44,138 bases of DNA from Chloroflexota bacterium (GCA_013112725.1 JABFFZ010000045.1:1-44138), one strand, 5' to 3'; counted from the stretch's first letter, positions 6,736 through 14,921 are shown. The notes: generated by a model from the sequence alone, not told the origin. Program-made: numbers and translations.

Positions 6736-7287
6736 ATGGTCAAAGATTGGGAAAAGCTCAACAGCGAAATTCTGGGGGACTACCGTATTTTTCGCTCCCG
6801 CAAAGATACACGCCGCTCGCCGCGTACCGGACATATCCATCAGTTCTATGTGCTGGAAGCGGCCGATTGGGTGAACGTGATTCCCCTGACGCCAGATGAT
6901 AAGGTGGTGATGGTGCATCAGTTTCGTCACGGCCGTGAAACCGTTTGCCTGGAAATCCCCGGCGGCATCGTGGACGACACCGACGACACCCCCGGCGAAG
7001 CCGCCCGGCGCGAACTGTTGGAAGAAACCGGCTACATCGCCGACCACATTATCTACCTCGGTAGCGTAGACCCCAATCCCGCCTTTCTGAACAACCAGCT
7101 GCACACCTTTCTGGCCCTGGGCGCGCGCCAGACACAAAAACCGGAGTTTGACGGCGCCGAAGACATTGCCATTGAAGAAATTCCCCTGTCAGACATCCCC
7201 ACCCTCATTCGCAACGGCCGTATCACCCACGCCCTCGTTGTTGCCGCGTTTTACCACTACGAGAACTTTGTTTCCGGTAATCAGTGA
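6736..7287 (+). CDS. Nudix hydrolase, ADP-ribose pyrophosphatase-like
   Basis: One hundred and eighty-three residues. The N-terminal domain (GDYRIFRSRKDTRRSP, then WVNVIPLT) is that of ADP-ribose pyrophosphatases and GDP-mannose hydrolases. The Nudix box runs from EIPGGIVDD (about 6952) to REL-LEETGY (about 7030), with the REx2EExG core intact; the first glutamate of the canonical box is replaced by Asp and there is a one-residue insertion. The segment SVDPNPAFLNN matches the substrate-side loop typical of ADPR hydrolases. The enzyme would split ADP-ribose or a related nucleoside diphosphate into monophosphates. AGGTGA precedes ATG 6736. It follows the MoaD/ThiS gene by 18 nt and probably shares its transcript. 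Confidence 0.88.
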   Translation: MVKDWEKLNSEILGDYRIFRSRKDTRRSPRTGHIHQFYVLEAADWVNVIPLTPDDKVVMVHQFRHGRETVCLEIPGGIVDDTDDTPGEAARRELLEETGYIADHIIYLGSVDPNPAFLNNQLHTFLALGARQTQKPEFDGAEDIAIEEIPLSDIPTLIRNGRITHALVVAAFYHYENFVSGNQ

Positions 7288-7290
7288 TCA

Positions 7291-7335
7291 GTAATCGGTT
7301 ACCGGTTGCCCCACCGATTACCGATAACCGATTAC
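7291..7335. repeat. TAATCGGT-type inverted repeat in the gap before ppc
   Basis: GTAATCGGTTACC at 7291-7303 pairs with 7323-7335 with one mismatch; AATCGGT (7293-7299) and ACCGATT (7313-7319) form an alternative inner stem. Preceding ATCAGTGATCAG is related. It may act as a weak terminator for the Nudix gene or simply be an intergenic repeat. Confidence 0.5.
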
Positions 7336-7357
7336 CCATTACCAAAGAGGGGCACCC

Positions 7358-10141
7358 ATGCAACCAACCAACAACCGCAAACGATTGAGCGAAGACATCC
7401 ACCTGTTAGGTGACATTTTAGGGCGCGTCATTCGCCACCAGGCCGGCATTGAAATTTTTGAACTGGTGGAACGCCACCGGGCGCTAACAAAGGCGCGGCG
7501 TGTTGACCCACAGATGGATATTGACGGCCGTCTGGAATCCCTTGTCGCCGGTTTCACCATGACCCAGGCCGAACTGGTATCCCGCGCTTTTGCCACCTAT
7601 TTTGAACTGGTGAACCTGGCCGAAGAGATCAACCGGGTGCGGGTGCTGCGGGAACGGGAACGCGCCGCCCACCCTCAACCGCTCAAAGAATCTATCGCCG
7701 CCGCCATTGCCGAACTGCGCCAACTGGGGGTTGACGAATACGAAATGGGCAAATTGCTGGACAAGCTGCGCCTGGAACTCGTTTTCACCGCCCACCCCAC
7801 CCAGGCGAAACGCCGCACCGTGCTTTCCAAACTGCGCCGCATCAGCCACGCCCTGACGGAACTGCACATGCGCGAACTGCTGCCGGTGGAAGAAGAAAAA
7901 CTGCTGGCGCACATCCGCGCCGAAGTCACCTCCCTCTGGCTAACCAATCGCACGCGCACGGCCGTCATCACCGTCACCGATGAAGTAAAAACCGGGCTGT
8001 ATTACGTAGATAACACCATCTGGCAAATCATTCCCGATGTGTATGCAGCGATGGTCACGGCCGTGAGCGAAAATTACCCCGGCCTCAAACCGCCGCGCCA
8101 ATTCCTCACCTTTGGCTCCTGGATTGGCGGCGACCGCGACGGCAACCCTAACGTCACCGCCGATGTCACCGCCGAAACCTTGCGCCTGCATCGCGGGCTA
8201 GCCGTCGAAAAACACCGGGGCACGGCCGTACACCTCAACCGCTCCCTTTCCCTGTCCGATACCCTGACGCCCATCCCCCCCAAATTTTTAGCCGCCCTCA
8301 CCAAAGTTAAAAACCAATCCACCCACCTGGCCTTCCTGGCCGACCGCTATCCCAACGAGCCATACCGTCTCTGGGCCGCTACCCTGGCCGAAGACCTGGC
8401 CTATGCCTCACGCGGCGATATGGTGTCCAGACTCAAAGGGCTAAGTAACCGCCCCTTGCGCATGAAAAGCAAGGACGATTTGCTCCGGCCACTGGACTTG
8501 ATGAACCAGACCTTGCACCAGACCGGCCTGGAAGATATTGCCCACGATGACCTGGCCAACTTCCGGCGGCAGGCGCAGGTATTTGGCCTGCATGTAGCCG
8601 CCCTGGACATCCGCCAATATAGCGATTACAACACGGCCGTGTTGGATGAACTGCTGCAAAAATTGGGGCTGTACCATGGCTTTGGCGCGCTGGAAGGGCA
8701 TGATCGGGCCGCCGCCCTCTCTAACCTGTTGGCCCAACCCAACCCTGACCTGGCCACGCTGACCGGCCTCTCGCCGGAAGCAGACGAAACATTGCAGCTA
8801 TTCCGTATTCTCAAACGCGGGGTGGATTTTTACGGCCGTGAAATCCTCGGCCAATACATTGTCAGCATGACACACGGCCCAGAAGACATCCTGGCGCCGC
8901 TGGTTTTAGCCAAATGGCACGGCTTTTGCCTGCAACCAGACAACGACCAGGAGGGTTTGACCTTTGTGCCCCTCTTTGAAACCCGCGACGATCTGCGCCG
9001 CGCCCCCGAAGTAATGACCCACCTCTTCACACACCCGGCCTATGCCCCCCATCTGGCCCGCGCCGGCCGCCAGCAAACCATTATGATCGGCTATTCAGAC
9101 AGCAACAAAGACGCCGGTTATATGGCCGCCAACTGGGAACTGTACCAGGCGCAGGAGACGCTGGCGGAAACGTGCCGGGCGCATGAGGTGGAGATTATGC
9201 TCTTTCACGGCCGTGGCGGCACCATTGCGCGCGGCGGCGGCCCGGCCAACCGGGCCATTTTGGCGCAACCGCCGGGCAGTGTCAACGGCCGTATCCGCAT
9301 CACCGAACAGGGCGAAGTGATAGACGAGCGGTACGGCCACCCGGCCATTGCCCGCCGCCACCTGGAGCAAGTGGTCCATGCCACCCTGCTGGCCAGCGCC
9401 GATCCCCGGCACGGGGCGCTGCCCCGTGTGCAGCCAGAATGGCGAGCCGCCATGGATGAACTGGCCGCCATCTCCTACCGCGCCTATCGCCAGTTGATAT
9501 ACGAAACGCCGGCGCTGCTGGAATACTGGCAGCAGGCCACACCCATTGCCGAAATTAGCCAGATGCGGATTGGCTCACGGCCGTCGCGCCGCACCGCCAA
9601 AGCCACGTTTGACAGCCTGCGCGCCATTCCCTGGGGTTTTAGCTGGATGCAAAGCCGCCACGTGCTGCCCGGCTGGTACGGCGTGGGCGCAGCCCTGGAA
9701 ACCTTTGGCCAAACCCCTGCCAACGCCCAATTGCTGGCCGATATGTACCACCACTGGCCCTTCTTTCAGGTGGTGCTGGACAATGCCCAGGTCTCCCTGG
9801 CCAAAGCGGATATGGGCATTGCCCGCCTTTACGCCAGCCTGGTCAGCGACACGGCCGTGCGTGAACAAATTTACGGAGAGATTAAGGCCGAATTTGACCG
9901 TTCCGTCGCCTGGATTTTGCGCGTGACCGGGCAGCGGGAACTGCTGGATAATGACCCCACCTTGCAGCGTTCCGTGCGCCAGCGCAATCCTTACGTAGAC
10001 CCGTTGAACTTCATCCAGGTGGGGCTGCTGCGCAAACTGCGTTACCTGGCCGAGCAGGAAAGCCAGACCGCCCAGGAGCTACTGCATACCATCTTCCTCA
10101 CCATCAACGGCATCGCCTCCGGCCTGAAAAACACGGGGTAA
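7358..10141 (+). CDS. ppc: Phosphoenolpyruvate carboxylase
   Basis: A full-length 927-residue PEP carboxylase, which adds bicarbonate to phosphoenolpyruvate to give oxaloacetate, replenishing the citric acid cycle in the cytoplasm. All signature segments are present in order: FTAHPTQAKRR with the catalytic His (about 7786), SWIGGDRDGNPNVT (about 8120), GYSDSNKDAGYMAANWE (about 9090), the mobile FHGRGGTIARGGGP loop (about 9205), RITEQGEVIDERYGHP, GSRPSRR (about 9575), IPWGFSWMQSRHVLPGW (about 9625) and the C-terminal NGIASGLKNTG, the universal tail including the effector-site asparagine. ATG 7358 follows an AAAGAGGGG site. The gene is dense in ACGGCCGT octamers, ten of them, tolerated as TAV, xGR or RP codons. 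It is flanked by repeats and by a decayed kinase. Confidence 0.98.
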   Translation: MQPTNNRKRLSEDIHLLGDILGRVIRHQAGIEIFELVERHRALTKARRVDPQMDIDGRLESLVAGFTMTQAELVSRAFATYFELVNLAEEINRVRVLRERERAAHPQPLKESIAAAIAELRQLGVDEYEMGKLLDKLRLELVFTAHPTQAKRRTVLSKLRRISHALTELHMRELLPVEEEKLLAHIRAEVTSLWLTNRTRTAVITVTDEVKTGLYYVDNTIWQIIPDVYAAMVTAVSENYPGLKPPRQFLTFGSWIGGDRDGNPNVTADVTAETLRLHRGLAVEKHRGTAVHLNRSLSLSDTLTPIPPKFLAALTKVKNQSTHLAFLADRYPNEPYRLWAATLAEDLAYASRGDMVSRLKGLSNRPLRMKSKDDLLRPLDLMNQTLHQTGLEDIAHDDLANFRRQAQVFGLHVAALDIRQYSDYNTAVLDELLQKLGLYHGFGALEGHDRAAALSNLLAQPNPDLATLTGLSPEADETLQLFRILKRGVDFYGREILGQYIVSMTHGPEDILAPLVLAKWHGFCLQPDNDQEGLTFVPLFETRDDLRRAPEVMTHLFTHPAYAPHLARAGRQQTIMIGYSDSNKDAGYMAANWELYQAQETLAETCRAHEVEIMLFHGRGGTIARGGGPANRAILAQPPGSVNGRIRITEQGEVIDERYGHPAIARRHLEQVVHATLLASADPRHGALPRVQPEWRAAMDELAAISYRAYRQLIYETPALLEYWQQATPIAEISQMRIGSRPSRRTAKATFDSLRAIPWGFSWMQSRHVLPGWYGVGAALETFGQTPANAQLLADMYHHWPFFQVVLDNAQVSLAKADMGIARLYASLVSDTAVREQIYGEIKAEFDRSVAWILRVTGQRELLDNDPTLQRSVRQRNPYVDPLNFIQVGLLRKLRYLAEQESQTAQELLHTIFLTINGIASGLKNTG

Positions 10142-10216
10142 TCTCCGTCCGGGTGTGCAGCGGGGAAGGATGCCCAATTGACAAGGGGGTGAAACGTATT
10201 AAACGAAAACCTGATA

Positions 10217-11439
10217 TTGGCCATTGACCTGGGCACCTCTGGACCAAAGGTGGCGCTGGTGTCGGTTCACGGCCGTGTCCTTGCTTGCCGGGTGGGGACA
10301 ATTACCACCCATATTTTGCCCGGCGGCGGCGCGGAACAAGACCCGGAAGAATGGTGGACGGCCGTGAAAACCACCTCTTGCCAGCTTCTGGCCGACCATC
10401 CCCATGCGGTGGCAAACATTAAAGGTATCGGCTGCACCAGCCAATGGTCGGGCACGGTGGCGGTGGATGGCAACGGCCATCACCTGATGAACGCCATCAT
10501 CTGGATGGACTCGCGCGGCGCGCCCTACGCGCAGGCCATTACCCTGCACTGGCTGACGGATAATCGGGATATTGATCACATCCACTATGACCCCACCCTG
10601 CTCCAGTATACAACGATGGACCGGGACAAATTGCCTGACCTGAAACGGACTGTGGACATTTTAGGCCCTCTGCAAGCAGAAGCAGCCCAGGAATTGGGCT
10701 TGCCGCCCCACATCCCGGTGATCATGGGCACACCCGATATTCAATCGGCAGCGATTGGCTCTGGGGCGGTGCGCGACTACGAACCCCACCTGTATATTGG
10801 CACTTCCTCCTGGCTAACCTGCCATGTGCCGTTCAAAAAAACGGATCTGTTTCACAACATGGCTTCTTTGCCATCGGCCATCCCCGGCAAATACTTCATC
10901 GCTAACGAACAGGAAACGGCCGGCGCTTGCCTGACCTTTTTGCGCAACAATATTCTCAATGCCAACGATGCCCTGGCCTGCGACCCGCCGGTGGGTGATA
11001 TGTATGCGGTGTTTGATGAAATGGTGGCCCAGGCGCCGGTGGGCAGCGAGAAAGTGATTTTCACGCCCTGGCTACATGGCGAACGCACACCGGTGGAGGA
11101 TCATCTGGTGCGCGCCGGCTTTTATAATCTTTCCTTACGCACCACCCGCGCCCATCTCATTCGCGCCGTTTTTGAAGGGGTGGCTTACAATTCGCGCTGG
11201 CTGCTGCGGTATGTGGAGAAGTTTGCCAAACGGCCGTTAAACAACATCCACATGATCGGCGGCGGCGCCAATTCGGCCATCTGGTGGCAGATTTGTGCAC
11301 GGCCGTGAACACCGTCAAATCGCAACCACAGGCCGAAGGTGGCATGGCCCCTGTTTACGGAATGGCCGCCACCCTTCCCCTGCGCGGCGTCGTCGGTGAA
11401 CTGCTCAGACGTTACATGGATGTGCTGTATAAAGTGTAA
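10217..11439 (+). pseudogene. Decayed FGGY-family carbohydrate kinase (xylulokinase-like)
   Basis: The frame from 10217 starts with AIDLGTSGPKVALV, the phosphate-binding loop of FGGY kinases, then EQDPEEWW and AIIWMDSRGA. It jumps straight to ITLHWLTDNRDI at about 10535, omitting roughly 95 residues that family members have there. The second domain follows (GTSSWLTCHVP, NEQETAGACLTFL, FTPWLHGERTP, FEGVAYN, MIGGGANSAIWWQI), and the frame stops at 11308 where an octamer (GCACGGCCGTGA) creates the TGA. A C-terminal fragment in another frame (11344-11439, PLRGVVGELLRRY, ending at TAA 11437) matches the family's last helix, so another ~120 residues are lost. No ATG or GTG fits; only TTG 10217. Sugar phosphorylation by ATP would be the ancestral role. 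Confidence 0.85.
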
Positions 11440-11440
11440 A

Positions 11441-11470
11441 TGGCTGGTGGCTGGCGCCAGCCACCGGCCA
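11441..11470. terminator. Near-perfect palindromic hairpin between convergent genes
   Basis: Thirty bases centred on GGCGCC form a palindrome with a single G-T mismatch (TGGCTGGTGGCTGGC paired with GCCAGCCACCGGCCA). It lies 1 bp after the decayed kinase and immediately before the 3' end of the oxidase-like gene on the other strand, suiting a bidirectional terminator. Confidence 0.6.
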
Positions 11471-12700
11471 CTATTTCATTTCCAGCGAAACAACGCCATC
11501 ATCCAGGCGCGCCAGACCAGCGCGCACAATGCGCCACACGGTCAGAACGATGGGAATCAGGGAAAGCGTCCAGAATAGATAAGCTGTGCCGTGCAGCATC
11601 GCCTGGTAATCGGTGATAAAGATGCTGGCCCACAAGAAGAAGCCGCCGAGATTGACCATCAGCAGACTGAACCAGCTACCCCCCAGCCGGGCCGGTTCGT
11701 GCGGCAGGAACAGCCGGTAAAAGAAGTAAGGAATAAAGGCATAACCAAATTGCAGTACCCAACCGTAGATGAGGGCCTGCGGCGCGTTTTGCTCAATGCC
11801 AGCGCCGGGAAAGCCGGGTACGCCCAAGATAATCAACGGCGCCACCAGCACCGGGGCTAAAATCCAGAAGTAGGCGATGACCAGATGCCACAGTCCCGGC
11901 TGCGACCAGGTTTCCCGGTCCCCCCACAGTGGTTTGATGACGTTCAGCAGCAGCCAGAAGGTGGCGCCCAAAAAAAGGATGATGCCGGGCACCGAAAAAT
12001 AGTTGGATTTGACCCAGGGGCCAAGCACCAGCCCCAACGCGCCGATGGTCAACATCCAGAAAATGGGGGTGATGCTGCGGGGCCAGGCCAACGGCCGTCC
12101 CGCCCATGTCGGGTACAGGTCCACCAGCAGCCCGGCAAAAATCAGGCTCAGAAAGCCCCAGTTATTGGCGTGGATGTGAACTTCGACAGGCGTCTGGATT
12201 CTGAGCCACTCACTCCAGCCTAACCACAAACCGGTACCGACGATGATACCCAGCAAAAAGTAGCTGAGACCGGCAATGTAAAATTTACGGCCGTAGTGGG
12301 TGCTGTTTCCCTCAGCCACGCCTGCCGGTTTCTGAGCCGGCAAGCCGCGCAATTGAACGATCAACAGCATCGTGGCGATGAAAACGAGCGTACCGCCCAC
12401 AAAAATGAGTACCTGGTTGACAATGGGAATACCGATAAGCAGCGTCAGCAAGCCGATATTTAGCGTCAGCCAGATGTCCCAGCGGAATGCCGGTCGCGGC
12501 CGTCCGGCGCGAATGGCCACAATGACCGGCAGTAAGCCAAAGAGCGTTTCCGTTATCGCGCCCAGTGTAATGAAATGCACGCGCAGCCAGCGCAGCCCAC
12601 TAAACCAGGGCGCCAGCGTAAAGCTAGCCAGCGCCGCATCGGCAGCCATTAAAGCCGCCATCAAGATAAAAATCGCCGTCATCAGTAAATAAAGATTCAT
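11471..12700 (-). CDS. Heme-copper-oxidase subunit I-like multi-helix membrane protein
   Basis: About 409 residues with roughly eleven or twelve membrane helices. Two helices contain conserved-looking histidines: LRVHFITLGAITETLFG near residue 42 and VEVHIHANNWGFLSLIF near residue 170, resembling the H/HxH heme-ligand helices of heme-copper oxidase subunit I relatives and NO-related NnrS-type proteins. The CuB histidine pair is not obvious, so it may be a heme-binding sensor or a chaperone-like protein rather than a terminal oxidase. ATG 12700 is preceded by AAGGGTGA; TTG 12703 is the in-frame alternative. A 15-bp palindrome (12728-12742) just upstream could be an operator. Neighbouring DUF3565 and Crp/Fnr genes support a role in oxygen or nitrogen-oxide physiology. 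The exact family is uncertain. Confidence 0.55.
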   Translation of the reverse strand: MNLYLLMTAIFILMAALMAADAALASFTLAPWFSGLRWLRVHFITLGAITETLFGLLPVIVAIRAGRPRPAFRWDIWLTLNIGLLTLLIGIPIVNQVLIFVGGTLVFIATMLLIVQLRGLPAQKPAGVAEGNSTHYGRKFYIAGLSYFLLGIIVGTGLWLGWSEWLRIQTPVEVHIHANNWGFLSLIFAGLLVDLYPTWAGRPLAWPRSITPIFWMLTIGALGLVLGPWVKSNYFSVPGIILFLGATFWLLLNVIKPLWGDRETWSQPGLWHLVIAYFWILAPVLVAPLIILGVPGFPGAGIEQNAPQALIYGWVLQFGYAFIPYFFYRLFLPHEPARLGGSWFSLLMVNLGGFFLWASIFITDYQAMLHGTAYLFWTLSLIPIVLTVWRIVRAGLARLDDGVVSLEMK

Positions 12701-12727
12701 CAATGATCACCCTTTTGCCGATCGGTG

Positions 12728-12742
12728 CAATCTTAAAGATTG
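12728..12742. promoter_or_regulatory. 15-bp palindrome upstream of the oxidase-like gene
   Basis: CAATCTTAAAGATTG is a perfect palindrome around a central A, 28 nt upstream of the ATG at 12700. Its size and place suit an operator for a dimeric regulator such as the neighbouring Crp/Fnr protein, but the half-site (CAATCTT) is not the FNR consensus found at 14796-14809. Confidence 0.4.
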
Positions 12743-12838
12743 AACCAATCTGACCTTTGCCTACAGCGGCCAATCACGCAGGATGCGTTCGGTTTCTGTG
12801 GTTGTATCTGGCTGTAGTATAGGCGTCTGGGTAACGGC

Positions 12839-12857
12839 CGTCGCCGACTTTTGTCGG
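12839..12857. repeat. 19-bp repeat with CCGAC-TTTT-GTCGG hairpin, copy 1
   Basis: This 19-mer is identical to 13954-13972 and can fold into a 5-bp stem with a TTTT loop. The match continues with differences into GTTTGGCA/ATTTTGCC. It lies just after the DUF3565 gene, while copy 2 lies just before the first gene of the same three-gene set. Confidence 0.85.
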
Positions 12858-12890
12858 GTTTGGCAGATTGAATACGGGCTGATGGGCGGC

Positions 12891-13097
12891 TCACTCTTTG
12901 TGGGGCATCTGTTCTTCGTCACACAGCTTACAATCCAACAGATAGCCCAGAAAACGTTGGCGACCGGCGGCCGTTTGCACCCAGGGCCGATTAACCAGCG
13001 GTGGGTTGTGCCGCACGTGCTGTCTGTGTCCACAAGCAAGGATGGCCCGCCAATCCCCCACCTCATCCAATTCAAACTCTACAATGGCCTGCTGCAT
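12891..13097 (-). CDS. DUF3565 family protein
   Basis: Sixty-eight residues starting at ATG 13097 (MQQAIVEFELDEVGDW). The family pattern is plain: an ILACGHRQHVRHNPP segment followed by NRPWV and, near the end, LDCKLCDE. The cysteine of ACGH, the histidines of HVRH and the terminal CxxC suggest a small metal site, though no metal is established for the family. DUF3565 genes occur in many proteobacteria and elsewhere as stand-alone small genes, and the sequence ends with acidic and polar residues here. The gene starts 4 nt after the TGA of the PRC-barrel-like gene, so the two are translationally coupled. Function unknown. Confidence 0.85.
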   Translation of the reverse strand: MQQAIVEFELDEVGDWRAILACGHRQHVRHNPPLVNRPWVQTAAGRQRFLGYLLDCKLCDEEQMPHKE

Positions 13098-13101
13098 ACG
13101 C

Positions 13102-13410
13102 TCACCTGGCCCTATCATCTGGCTGGTGGGCTGGCAGCATAGCAATCTGCTGGCGCGTGGCGCGCAGCCAGAGGTGATCACCATCCAACCGATCCAGCAA
13201 ATCAAGCGGCATGAGGCGGTACACGGCCGTTGGCGGTACCTGCCCCAATAAAATATGGCTGATGGTCTGATCTGGCTCGCTGTGCACAACGGCGGCGACC
13301 GTGCCCACCATGCTGCCATCCTGGGCCAGCACCGGCATACCGCGGGCGACCTCGCCGCCCACCGGGTCAACCCAACCACATACCAGCAAGCGACCAGGCG
13401 CTGTGGTCAT
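13102..13410 (-). CDS. PRC-barrel-like small protein
   Basis: One hundred and two residues from ATG 13410, chosen because GGAGGT lies at ideal spacing (complement of 13418-13423); the open frame extends upstream to 13506 but into the neighbouring gene. The core reads GMPVLAQDGSMVGTVAAVV, then HILLGQVPPTAVYRLMPLD, then GDHLWLRAT, the beta-strand spacing of PRC-barrel domains, which occur in photosynthetic reaction-centre H subunits, RimM and many stress-related small proteins. There is no signal peptide or membrane helix. It is coupled to DUF3565 (4-nt gap) and lies 28 nt downstream of the membrane protein gene. Fold assignment is moderate; role unknown. Confidence 0.6.
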   Translation of the reverse strand: MTTAPGRLLVCGWVDPVGGEVARGMPVLAQDGSMVGTVAAVVHSEPDQTISHILLGQVPPTAVYRLMPLDLLDRLDGDHLWLRATRQQIAMLPAHQPDDRAR

Positions 13411-13438
13411 GGCGCGTACCTCCAGCAGGTCAATCTCG

Positions 13439-13870
13439 TTAAGCGCCAGCTTGCCGCCGGTAGCCGGTAACCAGGACAAAGACGGTAACAACCGCCGCCA
13501 CCACATGTAAAAAAGCGGTGACGGTGCTGGCCAGGAAGGTTTTATATGCCACAGGCAGCAGATAGTCGGGGATGATACTGAGCACCAGCACCACCGCCGC
13601 GATTTTGAGAAAGGCAGGTACCGGGTCAGCCTGGCGGCGAGCTAACCAGGCCAACAGAGCCGTGGCGGCTATAGCGGGAATCGCCGTGAAAAGCGCAGCG
13701 CGGGCGTAACTGTCCAACGGCTTAAAGAGGGCGATATCGGGCCAGATGGCTATGGCCACCGCCTGGACGATAAGAACGGCCATCACGCTGACTACGGCCG
13801 TTACTGCCCCCAGCCGCACCCACTGATTCCGGTCAAGCTGTGTATTCAGTTGCATCTGAATGGTCGTCAT
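13439..13870 (-). CDS. Four-helix membrane protein (DUF6069-like)
   Basis: One hundred and forty-three residues starting at ATG 13870, with GGAGTAGATAAG supplying the ribosome binding site; an earlier ATG at 13915 is less well placed. Four membrane segments are evident: VRLGAVTAVVSVMAVLIVQA, AALFTAIPAIAATALLAWLA, IAAVVLVLSIIPDYLLPV and VTAFLHVVAAVVTVFVLV, with GYRRQ at the C-terminus. This layout resembles the DUF6069 family of small membrane proteins of unknown function. It is the first gene of a minus-strand set with the PRC-like and DUF3565 genes, bracketed by the 19-bp repeats. Confidence 0.65.
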   Translation of the reverse strand: MTTIQMQLNTQLDRNQWVRLGAVTAVVSVMAVLIVQAVAIAIWPDIALFKPLDSYARAALFTAIPAIAATALLAWLARRQADPVPAFLKIAAVVLVLSIIPDYLLPVAYKTFLASTVTAFLHVVAAVVTVFVLVTGYRRQAGA

Positions 13871-13953
13871 CTTATCTACTCCTTTTCGGGGTTTTTGCCC
13901 CATAAAACAAATCACTCATCTAATAACAACAGTTTATCCGGTGAGCGCTGGAG

Positions 13954-13972
13954 CGTCGCCGACTTTTGTCGG
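13954..13972. repeat. 19-bp repeat with CCGAC-TTTT-GTCGG hairpin, copy 2
   Basis: Identical to 12839-12857 and in the same orientation. It lies about 85 nt upstream of the membrane-protein gene start, so the two copies bracket the three-gene set at 12891-13870. Confidence 0.85.
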
Positions 13973-14043
13973 ATTTTGCCAAAGAGGTTCGCTGAAGGAG
14001 AATTCATGGGCAGCAGGTTCGCAGCAGGCGCTTTAGTGCCGTC

Positions 14044-14065
14044 AGCAGGCGATGAATCGCCTGCT
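14044..14065. terminator. Palindromic hairpin downstream of the Crp/Fnr gene
   Basis: AGCAGGCGAT and ATCGCCTGCT form a 10-bp stem around GA, about 20 nt past the stop of the regulator gene. A related phrase (AGCAGGCGCTTTAGTGCC) precedes it. It may end the regulator transcript, although no T-run follows. Confidence 0.45.
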
Positions 14066-14086
14066 ACAAACGTATTTTCAGAGAAG

Positions 14087-14773
14087 TTAGAGGGCGATTT
14101 CGGCCAGGGTCGGCCGATCCAGAATACGAATTTGCTGACGATCCACGGCGATCAGGCCATCACTTTCCAATGTGCGCAGGGCGCGCTGCATCACATCGGG
14201 CACGGTACCTAGCCGCGCCGCCAATTCAGCCTGGGTGTACCAGCACGGCCGTTCTAATGCATCCCCAACGGCATCCTGGAGCAGCAGGCGGGCCAGGCGG
14301 CCCGTCACCGGGCGCAGCGAGAGGTCTGTGACCAATGAAACCAGATACAACATACGCTCTGCCATGTTGGTAATGATGTGCTGCCCAAAGTCAGGGTGTT
14401 CTTGCAGTAAGCGCAGCAGCGCGGCGCGGGGGATCAGCCAGACGCCAGCCGGTTCCAGGGCAATGGCGGTGGCCGGATTGGGCTGGTTGGCAAAGACGCC
14501 AATTTCATTGAAGGTGTCGCCTGGTTCCAAAAAGCGCAGGATTTGCTCACGGCCGTTCGGGGATACCTTGACAACCTTCAGCCAGCCATATTGCAGGTAG
14601 TAGAGACTGGGGTGGGCTTCGCCTTCTAGCACCACTACTTCGCCTGTTTCATATTCGCGCCAGCGCGACGCCTGCGCCAACTCTTGCAAAGAGGCGGCGT
14701 CTAACCCGGCAAAAAGGGGAATGTGGCTAATTTGCTGGATTATCTGCGCCAGAACAAAGCCTTGCATCGTCAT
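14087..14773 (-). CDS. Crp/Fnr-family transcriptional regulator
   Basis: From ATG 14773 the product is 228 residues. The N-terminal cyclic-nucleotide-type beta-barrel is visible as IPLFAGLDAASLQELA, GEVVVLEGEAHPSLYYLQ and GDTFNEIGVFANQPNPATA, followed by the long dimer helix and a C-terminal winged helix (YTQAELAARLGTVPDVMQR, LESDGLIAVDRQQIRIL). No cysteine cluster of classical FNR is seen, so signal sensing is probably by heme, nucleotide or another ligand, as in Dnr-type regulators. The gene has its own promoter containing a consensus FNR box, which suggests autoregulation. Neighbouring oxidase-like and DUF3565 genes are likely targets. An upstream open frame extends to 14848, but the promoter lies inside it, favouring the later start. 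Confidence 0.9.
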   Translation of the reverse strand: MTMQGFVLAQIIQQISHIPLFAGLDAASLQELAQASRWREYETGEVVVLEGEAHPSLYYLQYGWLKVVKVSPNGREQILRFLEPGDTFNEIGVFANQPNPATAIALEPAGVWLIPRAALLRLLQEHPDFGQHIITNMAERMLYLVSLVTDLSLRPVTGRLARLLLQDAVGDALERPCWYTQAELAARLGTVPDVMQRALRTLESDGLIAVDRQQIRILDRPTLAEIAL

Positions 14774-14779
14774 AGTACG

Positions 14780-14809
14780 ATTATAGCAGGCAGCATTGAT
14801 GAAGATCAA
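14780..14809 (-). promoter_or_regulatory. FNR box within a likely leaderless promoter
   Basis: On the minus strand, TTGATC (14809-14804) and a perfect TATAAT (14785-14780) are 18 bp apart, and only six bases separate the -10 from the ATG at 14773, so the transcript should begin at or next to the start codon. Overlapping the -35 is TTGAT-N4-ATCAA (14796-14809), the exact consensus for FNR/Dnr-type regulators and a perfect fit for the adjacent gene product. Binding over the -35 would be expected to repress. Confidence 0.7.
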
Positions 14810-14819
14810 AGTTCGCACG

Positions 14820-14871
14820 CGATGCGTGAGGTCTCTCTGATAGTGCATCGTGCATCACAGCTTGCCCTGAA
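14820..14871. repeat. Dispersed repeat family, copy A
   Basis: The stretch GATGCGTGAGGTCTCTCTGA..CATCGTGCATCACAGCTTGCCCTGA (split here) closely matches 42135-42191, with insertions in the middle. It contains ATGC/GCAT-type inverted pieces (GATGCGTG with CGTGCATC). Non-coding. Confidence 0.7.
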
Positions 14872-14921
14872 AGGTAATGATTCGTCCCCCACCTATTTTT
14901 AACCACGGATGACATAGGGGG

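Noticed and set aside
10217..11308. Intact sugar kinase
   Set aside because: A large internal block and the C-terminal block are missing compared with the ~500-residue family, and no good start exists.
11471..12700. True cytochrome oxidase subunit I
   Set aside because: The CuB-ligand histidine pair and proton-channel signatures are not seen, so only an oxidase-like call is made.
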